NCBI GenBank assembly: GCA_035508795.1
Contig: DATJMJ010000075.1
Coordinates: 1 to 15,203 of the forward strand
Direction of reading: 5' to 3'
From: DATJMJ01 sp035508795
GTDB taxonomy: Bacteria; Actinomycetota; Acidimicrobiia; Acidimicrobiales; Palsa-688
Length of the DNA: 15,203 bases
This document shows, one piece after another, positions 5,753-13,241 of this stretch (the first letter of the stretch is position 1; each line of letters opens with the position of its first letter). The notes beneath the pieces were generated by a model. It was not told where the DNA came from. It saw only the letters and a list, made by a program, of their open reading frames with translations, and did not search any database. The position numbers and the translations under genes are program-made.

Positions 5753-7303
5753 ATGCGCCGGCGGATCAGCCTCACGATGGCAGCGTTGGTCGTGGGCGCG
5801 CTCGTGCTCGTCGGCCTGGCGACACTTGGCCTCACCCAGCTCGACAGCGTCCACGAGACCCAGTCCGAGCTCGTAGCCGAGACCGAAGGCCTCGCAAACG
5901 GGGTCGAGGCGGAACTTTCCACCGGTCGGCACCACGACTTGCTCGACGTGCTGCACAGCACGGTCAGCGTCCTGAAGGGACCGCTAGAACAAGAAGGCGA
6001 GGTCCTGGCGGTGAGCCGCACGGGCACCTTCTACAACCCGCTCGACCCGAGCCAGCCGGCGAAGCTGCCGAGCGGGCTCTCGGCGCAGGACATCTGGACC
6101 GACCAGTTCATCTCGGGGACTCAGGCGGTGAGCGGCCACAAGGGCCGGCTGGCGTGGGCGGCGGAGCTGTTGCCGACACCGGTCCCCGTGGGGCAAGGCA
6201 TCAACTTGAACGTCGTCGTCATCCTCGCCCGCGAAGCCCCTTCCGGTCTCGGGGCGGCGGGCACCTGGTTCGCGGTAACTGCTGCAGTCACGGTGCTCAT
6301 CTCGCTGCTCGCCGCCGACCGGCTCGGGCGGCGCATCGCCCGCCCCCTCCAGCAGACCGAGGTGGTCACGAGGCGCATCGCGGCCGGGGACCTCGGGGCG
6401 CGCGTCGGCCTCGCCAAGAGGGAGGGGCACGAGCTGGTTTCACTGGCGAACAGCGTCAACCAGATGGCCGCCAGCCTGGCGCGGGCGCAGCGGGCTCAGA
6501 GGCAGTTCCTCATGTCGGTCTCGCACGACCTGCGGACGCCGCTCACGTCGATCCGGGGCTTCGCGGAGGCTCTCTCCGACGGGACGACGAGCGACGTCCA
6601 CTACGCCGCCGGCGTCATCCTTTCCGAGGCACGCCGGCTGGAAAGGCTCGTGGGCGACCTGCTCGAGCTCGCCAAGCTGGAGGCGGGCGCGTTCAGCCTC
6701 AACTGCGTCACCGTCGACCTTTCGGACGTCGCCTCGGACGCGACCCAGGGCTTCGAGCCGGCGGCAGCTCACCTCGGGCTCTCGCTCGAAATGACCTCGA
6801 CCGAGGCCGGCCCCTTATTTTGCGATGCCGACCCCGACCGCCTCGCCCAGGTGGTCACAAATGTGGTCGAGAACGCCTTGAAGTACGCCTCGTCCAAGGT
6901 GACGGTCATTACGAGCGCCCGCCGGGGGCAGCCCACCCTCTCCGTGGAGGACGACGGCCCCGGGATCGCCAGGGAGGACCTGGACAGGGTCTTCGAGCGC
7001 CTCTACCAGTCGGCCTCGGCCGCCTCCCGGAAACTGGGTTCGGGCCTCGGCCTGGCGATCGTGCAGGAACTGGTCGAGGCCATGGGCGGCAACGTGAGCG
7101 CGGAGTCGCCCGTCTCGTCGGCCGGGGGCACACGGCTCGTCGTCACCCTGCGGCCGCCACGACCAGCAGCGGGGCCCTCCGGAGTTGCGGCCCCGCGGGA
7201 CGAGCGCAGGCTGGCGACGCCTCTCGCCGAGGCCGACGCGGCCGGTCCCGCGCCCACGGCGGTGCCTGCCGAGGGAACGGCGCGGAGCCCGGCACCGGAT
7301 TAG
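5753..7303 (+). CDS. Membrane sensor histidine kinase
   Basis: This 516-residue kinase is the partner of the adjacent response regulator. It has a transmembrane helix at about 8-30 and an extracytoplasmic sensor region at about 31-166. A second helix at about 168-188 is followed by a HAMP linker (about 188-242). The phosphoacceptor His258 lies in SVSHDLRTPL. The ATPase has the N box VVENALKYA, G1 box VEDDGPGI, F box VFERLYQ and G2 box GSGLGLAIV. From about residue 469 a Pro/Ala-rich tail of nearly 50 residues follows the end of the normal catalytic domain and is probably disordered. A purine-rich AGGGGCGG precedes the ATG. The gene converges on bioB with a 46-bp spacer. Confidence 0.95.
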   Translation: MRRRISLTMAALVVGALVLVGLATLGLTQLDSVHETQSELVAETEGLANGVEAELSTGRHHDLLDVLHSTVSVLKGPLEQEGEVLAVSRTGTFYNPLDPSQPAKLPSGLSAQDIWTDQFISGTQAVSGHKGRLAWAAELLPTPVPVGQGINLNVVVILAREAPSGLGAAGTWFAVTAAVTVLISLLAADRLGRRIARPLQQTEVVTRRIAAGDLGARVGLAKREGHELVSLANSVNQMAASLARAQRAQRQFLMSVSHDLRTPLTSIRGFAEALSDGTTSDVHYAAGVILSEARRLERLVGDLLELAKLEAGAFSLNCVTVDLSDVASDATQGFEPAAAHLGLSLEMTSTEAGPLFCDADPDRLAQVVTNVVENALKYASSKVTVITSARRGQPTLSVEDDGPGIAREDLDRVFERLYQSASAASRKLGSGLGLAIVQELVEAMGGNVSAESPVSSAGGTRLVVTLRPPRPAAGPSGVAAPRDERRLATPLAEADAAGPAPTAVPAEGTARSPAPD

Positions 7304-7349
7304 CCCCAGGTTGCGGCCGCCGTTGCCAGGTCCATAGGCAGCGTGCGGG

Positions 7350-8513
7350 CTAAGTGTTCCCGGGGAGGGAAGTGCCCGGGCCACGACGACGTACGACCGG
7401 CGCCGGGGAGCGGTCGGCGGGCGACGAGGTAAGGCTCCTGGTTGCCCCATCGACTGGGCGGCCCACGCCGGCAAGGGCGATGGCAGTACCGGGCACGGGA
7501 GGCGCCGCCAGTGGCGAGTCGACGACAAAGCCGGCGTCCTCGATCATTTTCAGGTCGGCGGTCCCTGGCGCCCCTTCGGACGTCAGGTAATCACCGAGGA
7601 AGATCGAGTTGGCGATGTGCAGGCCGAGGGGCTGGAGGCTCCTGAGGTGCATCTCCCGGCCCCCTGCGATGCGCACCTCCGTACGTGGGAAGACAAAGCG
7701 GAACATCGCCAGTACGCGAAGGCACTTGGCCGGCGTCAACTCGGCTCGCCCTTCGAGCGGGGTGCCTGGGAAGGGCATCAAGAAGTTGACGGGGACCGAG
7801 TCGGGCGAGAGCCGCCGGAGCGAAAAGGCCACGTCCACAAGCTCCTCGTCGTCCTCCCCCATCCCGACGATCACCCCGGAGCACGGGGAAAGGCCGGCTT
7901 TCGAAGCCTTTTGCACGGTGGCGACCCGGTCGTCGAAGGTGTGCGTGGAGCAGATCTGCTCGTAGCACGAAGCCGAAGTATTCAGGTTGTGGTTGTAGGC
8001 GTACGTCCCCGCCGCTTTGAGGGCAGCCGCCTGGCCCTCCTCCAGGATCCCCAGGCATACGCATATTTCCAGCTCTGGGTGGGCGTCTTTGATGGCGCCA
8101 ACTGTGCTTACGGCACGGGCGATATCCCGCTCGGTCGGCCCTCGCCCGCTCGCCACGAGGCAGACCCTGCGCACGCCTCGGGACGCCGCCCGCTCCGCCT
8201 CGGCCACGGCGACCTCGGGGCTCACCCAGTTGTAGGTCAGCACCCCGGCTTGCGAACCTCGCCGTTGCGAGCAGTAGTGGCAGTCCTCGCCACACAACCC
8301 GCTCTTCATGTTCACGAGGTAATTGAGTTTGACACGGTTGCCGAAATACGCCCTGCGCACGCGGCCTGCAGCCGCTACGAGGTCGAGGAGGGCACCGTCG
8401 GGGGACCGCAGGACGGCGAGCGCCTCACCCGCACGAAGCTGATGACCACCAAGGACTTGCTCAGCGAGAGCGCCGAACCAGGCCGCACCGGCAACGTCGG
8501 GCATACCGTGCAC
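7350..8513 (-). CDS. bioB: Biotin synthase
   Basis: BioB inserts sulfur into dethiobiotin using a radical-SAM [4Fe-4S] cluster and a sacrificial [2Fe-2S] cluster. The radical-SAM motif is CGEDCHYC (Cys74, Cys78, Cys81). By alignment with known BioB, the [2Fe-2S] ligands are Cys118, Cys151, Cys211 (SPCSGVIVGMGE) and Arg281 (VRIAGGRE). YNHNLNTS and ANSIFLGDYL are also family motifs. The GTG at 8511-8513 is preferred because GGGG lies 9 nt upstream; an ATG three codons later is possible. At 387 residues it is longer than usual, because about 55 Pro/Arg/Ala-rich residues follow the normal end near residue 332. It lies 17 bp downstream of bioD as the last gene of the run starting at hisI. Confidence 0.96.
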   Translation of the reverse strand: MHGMPDVAGAAWFGALAEQVLGGHQLRAGEALAVLRSPDGALLDLVAAAGRVRRAYFGNRVKLNYLVNMKSGLCGEDCHYCSQRRGSQAGVLTYNWVSPEVAVAEAERAASRGVRRVCLVASGRGPTERDIARAVSTVGAIKDAHPELEICVCLGILEEGQAAALKAAGTYAYNHNLNTSASCYEQICSTHTFDDRVATVQKASKAGLSPCSGVIVGMGEDDEELVDVAFSLRRLSPDSVPVNFLMPFPGTPLEGRAELTPAKCLRVLAMFRFVFPRTEVRIAGGREMHLRSLQPLGLHIANSIFLGDYLTSEGAPGTADLKMIEDAGFVVDSPLAAPPVPGTAIALAGVGRPVDGATRSLTSSPADRSPAPVVRRRGPGTSLPGNT

Positions 8514-8530
8514 AATAGGCTGCCCCGCTC

Positions 8531-9256
8531 TCACGGCCGGCCTGCCTGACCGGTACGGGCGGCAGAGGCCATCTGCAGGACGGTACCGGCGAGCTGGCCG
8601 ACGCTCGTGCAAACCGCTGTGCTCGTGTGACTTTCCAGCCACCGCTGGTTGGCGGCGTGGGCCGCGTCGTGCTCGTCGAAGTAGTTGAGGTAGACCACGA
8701 ACTGCCTTTCGCCAAGGGCGCGCTCCGCCAAGCGGATGTTGGTCAGGCACCCGAGCCCGGCCCCCGACACGAGCACGAGGCAGTCCGGTGCCAGTAGTTG
8801 GACGAAGTCGACGGCGTCGCCGTCCGAGGCTTGCGGCGACCCGAGCCCACCGGCCATTTCGACCAGCCCGATCGCGGCGCCTGCGGGCCAGGAGATTTCT
8901 GCCGCCAGCTGCGCCAGGCCGAACGGCTCTGCCCCGATCGCCTCGGCTGCCATCGGTGGCGCCAGGGCAATGGGGTACCAACGCTGGGGCGGGCAGACCG
9001 AGGCAGCGGTTTGGCCCGTAGCCAAAGCCAAAAGGTCGGCATCTGTCGGTTGGCCCGTGCGGGGGTCAAACGACTGCGCCGGTTTGCGGGCAGAGACAGC
9101 CAAACCCTGGCCGCGCCATAGAGCGGCAAGTTGGCAGGCGACCCAGGTTTTGCCCACGTCGGTCCCCGTCCCGGCGACGACGACGACCAGCGGCGGGCGG
9201 GAGCCCGGGCCCGTGACCGGGGTGCGAGCTGCAACGGCTGCACGGGCCTGCTTCAA
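8531..9256 (-). CDS. bioD: Dethiobiotin synthetase
   Basis: BioD closes the ureido ring of diaminopelargonic acid with CO2 and ATP, giving dethiobiotin for BioB. The P-loop is GTGTDVGKT (29-37; the usual form is GTDTDVGKT). ARKPAQ (57-62) matches the substrate-lysine segment, and EMAGGLGSP stands where EGAGG is usual. SGAGLGCLTN replaces the common AGLGTIN-type segment. The protein is 241 residues from the TTG at 9254-9256, which overlaps the stop of the upstream transporter as TTGA. The frame is open further upstream, but that part lies within the transporter gene and carries no BioD motif. The motif changes make it a divergent BioD, but the fold assignment and the bioB neighbour support the call. 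Confidence 0.9.
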   Translation of the reverse strand: MKQARAAVAARTPVTGPGSRPPLVVVVAGTGTDVGKTWVACQLAALWRGQGLAVSARKPAQSFDPRTGQPTDADLLALATGQTAASVCPPQRWYPIALAPPMAAEAIGAEPFGLAQLAAEISWPAGAAIGLVEMAGGLGSPQASDGDAVDFVQLLAPDCLVLVSGAGLGCLTNIRLAERALGERQFVVYLNYFDEHDAAHAANQRWLESHTSTAVCTSVGQLAGTVLQMASAARTGQAGRP

Positions 9257-10602
9257 GCGAGGCCTTCGCCAAGGGCACCGCCCGGCGTCTGGTCCCGGTG
9301 GCCCGGGACGGCGAAGCGCTCCAGGACGAGGACACCCACGATGAGCACGGCGGCGACCACCACGATCGACGGCCCGAACTCGCGCAGCCCGAACCGCTGG
9401 AAAATAGCCCCGAAAAGAGCCGATATGAGCGACCCGCCAACCCAAGACGCCCCGACCTGCCAGCCGATCACGTGGTGCGCAATGTCGTCACCGACGCGAG
9501 CGGGAGTCAGCGCCACCAATGCCGGGAAGACGCCGGCAAGCGAACCGCCGATCACGACCAGCCCGACCAACGCTGCGACGGCGCTCGGGCGCCACCAAAC
9601 CACGACCGCCCCGAGCAGCGCTATCGCCGAACCCCACCGGACGATGAACGCCGGCGGGACAGGCCGCCGCGGTGCCGCCAAGGCGAACCGCACAAGCGTG
9701 AGAGCGCCCCAGTAGCCGAAGGTGGCAAAACCCGTAGCCCCGGCTGTCATGTGGAGGGGGCCGCGGTCGAAGCTCGGTTCCCATTGCCCGGCCCCGACCT
9801 CCAGGCCGACGTAGGCCATGAAGACGAGGATCCCGAGCGCGACGACTACCACGGTTCGCTGCCTGTCGCGCCGTGCCCGCAACGGGTGAGCCGCAGGTGC
9901 CTCGGTGGCATCGGCGAGCTCAGGCGGTCCGGGCGGTCCCGGCGGTCCCGGCACACCGGGCGGTCCGGGAAGGTCGGGCGGTCCGGGCGCCCCCTCCTGG
10001 TGCCTGTGGGCGAACCACCAGCTTGCGATGAGCGACACCTCGATAACCACCATGGCGCCGTACGCCACCCGCCAGGAGCTGAAAAGGATCGCCGCCGTCA
10101 CTACCAGGGGACCGGTACTGCTGCCGATCCCGTAACAGCCGTGGAGAAAATTGAGCAGCCGGTTGCGGCCGGCCATCGCGACTGAGGTGTTCACAGTGCT
10201 GTCGTACAAGCCGGCGGCCGCTCCGATGCCTGCGCTGCACGTGAGGAACGCCCACAAGCTCGGCGCAAGCACGATGCCGGCCATCCCGAGCGCCCCGGCC
10301 ACGGCGCCGAACATCATCGTGAGCTGCGCCCCGAGCCGGCTGAGGAGCACTCCCGCCACCAGCGAGCAGACAAGAGCCCCGGCAGTCCCGACGAGGAGGA
10401 ATATGCCGAGATCCCCGACCGGAGCGCCAAATCCGTGGCGGATCGCGGGCCACGCCGTGCCGATCATCCCATCGGGCAGGCCCAACGCGACGAAGGTGCA
10501 CATCGACAGCACCACGAACGATTGCGGCAACGCTCGCCCGCGCGGCGTGACGCGCAAGGATGTACCAGGGTCGCCCTTCGTGCCTCCGAGGCTTTTGGTC
10601 AT
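9253..10602 (-). CDS. Major facilitator superfamily transporter with a collagen-like central loop
   Basis: This 449-residue integral membrane protein has two blocks of hydrophobic helices (about 28-200 and 248-432), typical of a 12-helix MFS carrier. Segments such as GLPDGMIGTAWP, LLNFLHGCYGIGSSTGP and YVGLEVGAGQW resemble the fucose-permease/YbjJ-like branch, but the substrate cannot be assigned. The loop between the halves contains a Gly-Pro-Pro tract at residues 204-227, followed by a charged stretch; a collagen-like linker in an MFS protein is unusual. It overlaps bioD by 4 bp (TTGA), so the two are translationally coupled. A role in moving biotin or a precursor is only an inference from position. 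No strong Shine-Dalgarno precedes the ATG. Confidence 0.88.
   Translation of the reverse strand: MTKSLGGTKGDPGTSLRVTPRGRALPQSFVVLSMCTFVALGLPDGMIGTAWPAIRHGFGAPVGDLGIFLLVGTAGALVCSLVAGVLLSRLGAQLTMMFGAVAGALGMAGIVLAPSLWAFLTCSAGIGAAAGLYDSTVNTSVAMAGRNRLLNFLHGCYGIGSSTGPLVVTAAILFSSWRVAYGAMVVIEVSLIASWWFAHRHQEGAPGPPDLPGPPGVPGPPGPPGPPELADATEAPAAHPLRARRDRQRTVVVVALGILVFMAYVGLEVGAGQWEPSFDRGPLHMTAGATGFATFGYWGALTLVRFALAAPRRPVPPAFIVRWGSAIALLGAVVVWWRPSAVAALVGLVVIGGSLAGVFPALVALTPARVGDDIAHHVIGWQVGASWVGGSLISALFGAIFQRFGLREFGPSIVVVAAVLIVGVLVLERFAVPGHRDQTPGGALGEGLA
9922..9993. repeat. Gly-Pro-Pro coding repeat in the MFS transporter
   Basis: The DNA is built from degenerate 9-bp units such as GGCGGTCCC and GGCGGTCCG on the plus strand. 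On the minus strand they encode a run of Gly-Pro-Pro and Gly-Pro-X triplets in the transporter's central loop. Such tracts change length by slippage. Confidence 0.75.
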
Positions 10603-10606
10603 CGTC

Positions 10607-10646
10607 GGCGGATGTTCACCGGTGGCGGAGGTTCACCGTTGGCGGA
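10607..10646. repeat. 17-bp tandem repeat between ygfZ and the MFS gene
   Basis: GGCGGATGTTCACCGGT (10607-10623) is followed directly by GGCGGAGGTTCACCGTT (10624-10640), with 15 of 17 bases identical, and then GGCGGA begins a third copy. It spans the stop codon of ygfZ and most of the spacer before the transporter ATG, suggesting a local duplication. Confidence 0.7.
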
Positions 10647-11697
10647 GAGGCAACGGCGCGACGCCGGCAGTCGTCCGGCCACCATCAGGTCGGGCTCCGG
10701 CTCCCGGCGGCGCCCCAGCTCCGGGCGGCGCCCAAGCTCCGGGAGACGCTCCACTTTCGTGGGACGGCCCCTCTTCCCGAGACGGCCCGGATCCGGGCGG
10801 AGGCATGACCTCGAGCAGGTCCCCGACCTTTACTGCCCTGCTTGCATAACCGAGCGCCACCCAGCCGAGGTCGGGCGACAACGCAACGCTCGTGAGCCGG
10901 CCGGCGTCGCGCGCCGGGGCCGCCCCAGCCTCAGGGCCGGCATCCTCGTCACCTTGGTGGGCAAGTGCAACCAGCCTGCTGCCGGCGCTCGCAGGACCGC
11001 TCAAACGAAAGCCGCGAAGGTTGCGGGCGACGTTGCTCCCGCGGGCATCGAGCCGTGCGACCAGCTCCTGTCCCGTATAACAGCCCTTGGTGAAACTGAC
11101 CGAGATTTCCACCAGGCCGGCTTCGGCTGGGATGGTCCGCTCATCGAGCTCGGCGCCGTGCCGCGGGAAGCCGGCCTCGACCCGGGCAACTTCGTAATCG
11201 GCCACATCGACCTGCGTCACCCCTGCCGGCACCACCGGGTGCTCGCCGAGCAGGTCGTAGCCTGCCAGACCGGAGCCCGGCCACTGGAAGGGCACCCGCA
11301 GAACCTCACCAAGCACGACCTCGCCGCCCTCCTCTGCGGCCGCCCGCCCGCGCACCGCCACGACCCGCCAGGCCAGCTGGCTTATATCGGCCTTGGTGCG
11401 CAGCTTGAAGCGCAACAGCCTCGCCACGACGTCTGGCCCCGTACCGGCGTCCGTATCGAGGATGAAATCGTCCGCACCGGTGCGTACCACACGGAGCAGC
11501 GCCACCAACTTGCCCTGGGGCTGGAGAAGGAGGGACCATGCCCAGCTCCCGGGCGCGAGCGCTGCGACGTCCTGGCTCAGCTGGCCCTGCAGGTAGCGCT
11601 CGGCGTCGGGGCCTGCGACCCGGACGACGTCACGGGGGAGCTCGACCGCCGCCGCACCTTCCCACAGCGCCTCGTACGCAACCAGGTCAGTCCTCAC
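10633..11697 (-). CDS. ygfZ: YgfZ/GcvT-type folate-binding Fe-S maintenance protein
   Basis: YgfZ-family proteins bind tetrahydrofolate and support assembly or repair of certain iron-sulfur enzymes, including radical-SAM proteins. The diagnostic motif KGCYTGQE with Cys206 is at 204-211. The N-terminal half carries the GcvT-like folate-binding fold, with VAGPDAERYLQGQLSQD as a typical early motif. The conserved protein ends near residue 298. A Pro/Gly/Ala tail of about 55 residues follows, encoded partly by 18-bp repeats. The GTG at 11695-11697 overlaps the end of trpE by 11 bp, with GGGG close upstream, implying coupled translation. Nearby bioB encodes a radical-SAM Fe-S enzyme and is a plausible client. 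It is not the glycine-cleavage T protein, which lacks this cysteine motif. Confidence 0.93.
   Translation of the reverse strand: MRTDLVAYEALWEGAAAVELPRDVVRVAGPDAERYLQGQLSQDVAALAPGSWAWSLLLQPQGKLVALLRVVRTGADDFILDTDAGTGPDVVARLLRFKLRTKADISQLAWRVVAVRGRAAAEEGGEVVLGEVLRVPFQWPGSGLAGYDLLGEHPVVPAGVTQVDVADYEVARVEAGFPRHGAELDERTIPAEAGLVEISVSFTKGCYTGQELVARLDARGSNVARNLRGFRLSGPASAGSRLVALAHQGDEDAGPEAGAAPARDAGRLTSVALSPDLGWVALGYASRAVKVGDLLEVMPPPGSGPSREEGPSHESGASPGAWAPPGAGAPPGAGARPDGGRTTAGVAPLPLRQR
10700..10753. repeat. ygfZ: Three 18-bp tandem units in the 3' end of ygfZ
   Basis: GCTCCCGGCGGCGCCCCA, GCTCCGGGCGGCGCCCAA and GCTCCGGGAGACGCTCCA follow one another in frame. On the minus strand they encode hexapeptides of the type AxAPPG in the C-terminal tail of YgfZ. 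Confidence 0.7.
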
Positions 11698-13237
11698 GAG
11701 CCCCGGCTCCCTCGGCCCGTGCCGCTGCTATCCGCCGGGCGCCCGGGACTGCAGCCAGTAGGGCGGCCGCCTTGTTGGCGCATTCGAGGTCCTCGGTAGC
11801 GGCAATGCTGTCCGCCACGATCCCCGCCCCTGCCGTGACGCTCGCTCTGCCGTCGGCGCCGACGAGCATCGTGCGGATGGCGATCGCCGTGTCGACATTG
11901 CCGGAAAAGTCGATGTACCCCACGACCCCGGCGTACGGCCCCCTCCGCGCCGGCTCGAGCTCGTCGATTATCTCCATCGCCCTCACCTTCGGGGCACCCG
12001 AGACGGTCCCCGCAGGCAGCGTCGCCCTAAGGACGTCGACCGGGCCGAGGCCCTGGCGCAGGCGGCCCGACACCTGTGAAGTCAGGTGCATGACGTGGCT
12101 GTAGCGCTCGAGCGTCATCAGTTCGTCGACGGTCTCCGAACCGAACTGGACGACGCGGCCGACGTCGTTGCGGGCGAGGTCGACCAGCATCACGTGCTCA
12201 GCGCGTTCCTTGGGGTGCTCGGTGAGCTCGGCCGCCATCCTCCGGTCGTCGGCGTCGGTACGACCGCGCCTCCTCGTGCCCGCGATCGGCCGGGATATCA
12301 CCTTGCCGTCGCGCACTCTCACCATGGGCTCGGGCGAAGAGCCGACGACCGACAGCTCGGGGTACTGGAGGAGGTACATGTAAGGGCTCGGGTTGACCTG
12401 GCGGAGCGAACGGTAGAGGTCGATCGGCTTCGCACCGAGATCGAGGTCGAAGCGTTGTGCAAGCACCACCTGGAAGATGTCGCCCGCGAAGATGTGCTCG
12501 CGCGCCACCTCCACCGCTGCCTCGTACATTTGGGGCGAGGTCCTGCGGTTGAAGGCGGGGAGCTCGTCGTCGCGCCTGGGCGGGGAGATAACCGGTTCGT
12601 CGAGCGGCTTGGCACCCTCGGCGGCGAACTCGTCGAGCCGGCTGACGGCCCGGTCGTAGGTTGCCTCGACGTCGGCCCGCGTGCTCCCCCGCTCGATGGG
12701 CACGGCCTCGACGAGCGTTACCCGCTGGCGCCACGCGTCGTAGGCGGCGACCTGGCCGACCACGGACATCACAGCGTCGGGGAAACCGAGCTCGTCGGGT
12801 GGCGGAAGGGTCAAGCGCTCTATCTCGCGCACCACGTCGTACCCGAGGTAGCCGACGACGCCGCCATGCAGCGGGGGGAGCCCCTCGAGAGGCGGCGACT
12901 TGTAGTAGGAAAGCACGGCCTCGAGTGCCCCGAGCATCCCTCCGGCAGGATCCACGTCCATCTCCGCCGGCAGCGGCCCCTCCACCGCCAGATCACCGTC
13001 CCGCAAGCTGATCGTGGCCGAGGGCCGGCGGCCGATGAACGACCAGCGGCCCCAGGTGCCGGCGTGTTCCACCGACTCGAGCAGGAAACCCGGCCCGTCC
13101 CCGACCAGGCGGGCGAAGGCAGCCACCGGGGTTGTCAGGTCGGCGAGGACCTCGCGCCAAACTGGCACGATCGTCCAGTCGCGGGCGAGCGCGACGAACT
13201 CGTCGCGAGCCGGCTGGGGAGCGCCGTGGGCCGGCAA
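11687..13237 (-). CDS. trpE: Anthranilate synthase component I
   Basis: TrpE converts chorismate to anthranilate, using ammonia delivered by the glutamine amidotransferase TrpG, which is not in this window. The 516-residue protein shows the LLES tryptophan-binding element (52-55) and NPSPYMY (282-288), so feedback inhibition by tryptophan is likely retained. The catalytic core includes PIAGTRRRG, AEHVMLVDLARNDVGRV, YSHVMHLTSQVSG, LPAGTVSGAPKVRAMEII and AGAGIVADS. The likely start is a TTG (13235-13237), 4 nt after the hisI stop. It has no good Shine-Dalgarno, and translation may depend on coupling to hisI. The next gene, ygfZ, overlaps its end by 11 bp. It is separated from trpCFBA by about 6.7 kb. 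Confidence 0.97.
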   Translation of the reverse strand: MPAHGAPQPARDEFVALARDWTIVPVWREVLADLTTPVAAFARLVGDGPGFLLESVEHAGTWGRWSFIGRRPSATISLRDGDLAVEGPLPAEMDVDPAGGMLGALEAVLSYYKSPPLEGLPPLHGGVVGYLGYDVVREIERLTLPPPDELGFPDAVMSVVGQVAAYDAWRQRVTLVEAVPIERGSTRADVEATYDRAVSRLDEFAAEGAKPLDEPVISPPRRDDELPAFNRRTSPQMYEAAVEVAREHIFAGDIFQVVLAQRFDLDLGAKPIDLYRSLRQVNPSPYMYLLQYPELSVVGSSPEPMVRVRDGKVISRPIAGTRRRGRTDADDRRMAAELTEHPKERAEHVMLVDLARNDVGRVVQFGSETVDELMTLERYSHVMHLTSQVSGRLRQGLGPVDVLRATLPAGTVSGAPKVRAMEIIDELEPARRGPYAGVVGYIDFSGNVDTAIAIRTMLVGADGRASVTAGAGIVADSIAATEDLECANKAAALLAAVPGARRIAAARAEGAGARED

Positions 13238-13241
13238 GGGC

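Noticed and set aside
7359..7380. Terminator hairpin between the kinase gene and bioB
   Set aside because: The two CCCGGG copies are self-complementary hexamers with a 10-nt loop inside the end of bioB and no T tract; likely chance in GC-rich DNA.
8514..8981. Upstream extension of bioB
   Set aside because: This stretch overlaps bioD in another frame and has no BioB similarity; the radical-SAM protein is complete without it.
9257..9445. Upstream extension of bioD
   Set aside because: It lies inside the MFS gene in another frame and is Arg-rich; the P-loop is correctly placed from the TTG start.
10633..11697. Glycine-cleavage T protein (GcvT)
   Set aside because: The KGCYTGQE motif marks YgfZ, the protein is shorter in its conserved part, and no gcvH or gcvP is nearby.
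10435..11799. 454-codon plus-strand open frame
   Set aside because: Antisense shadow of ygfZ and the start of the MFS gene; no motif.
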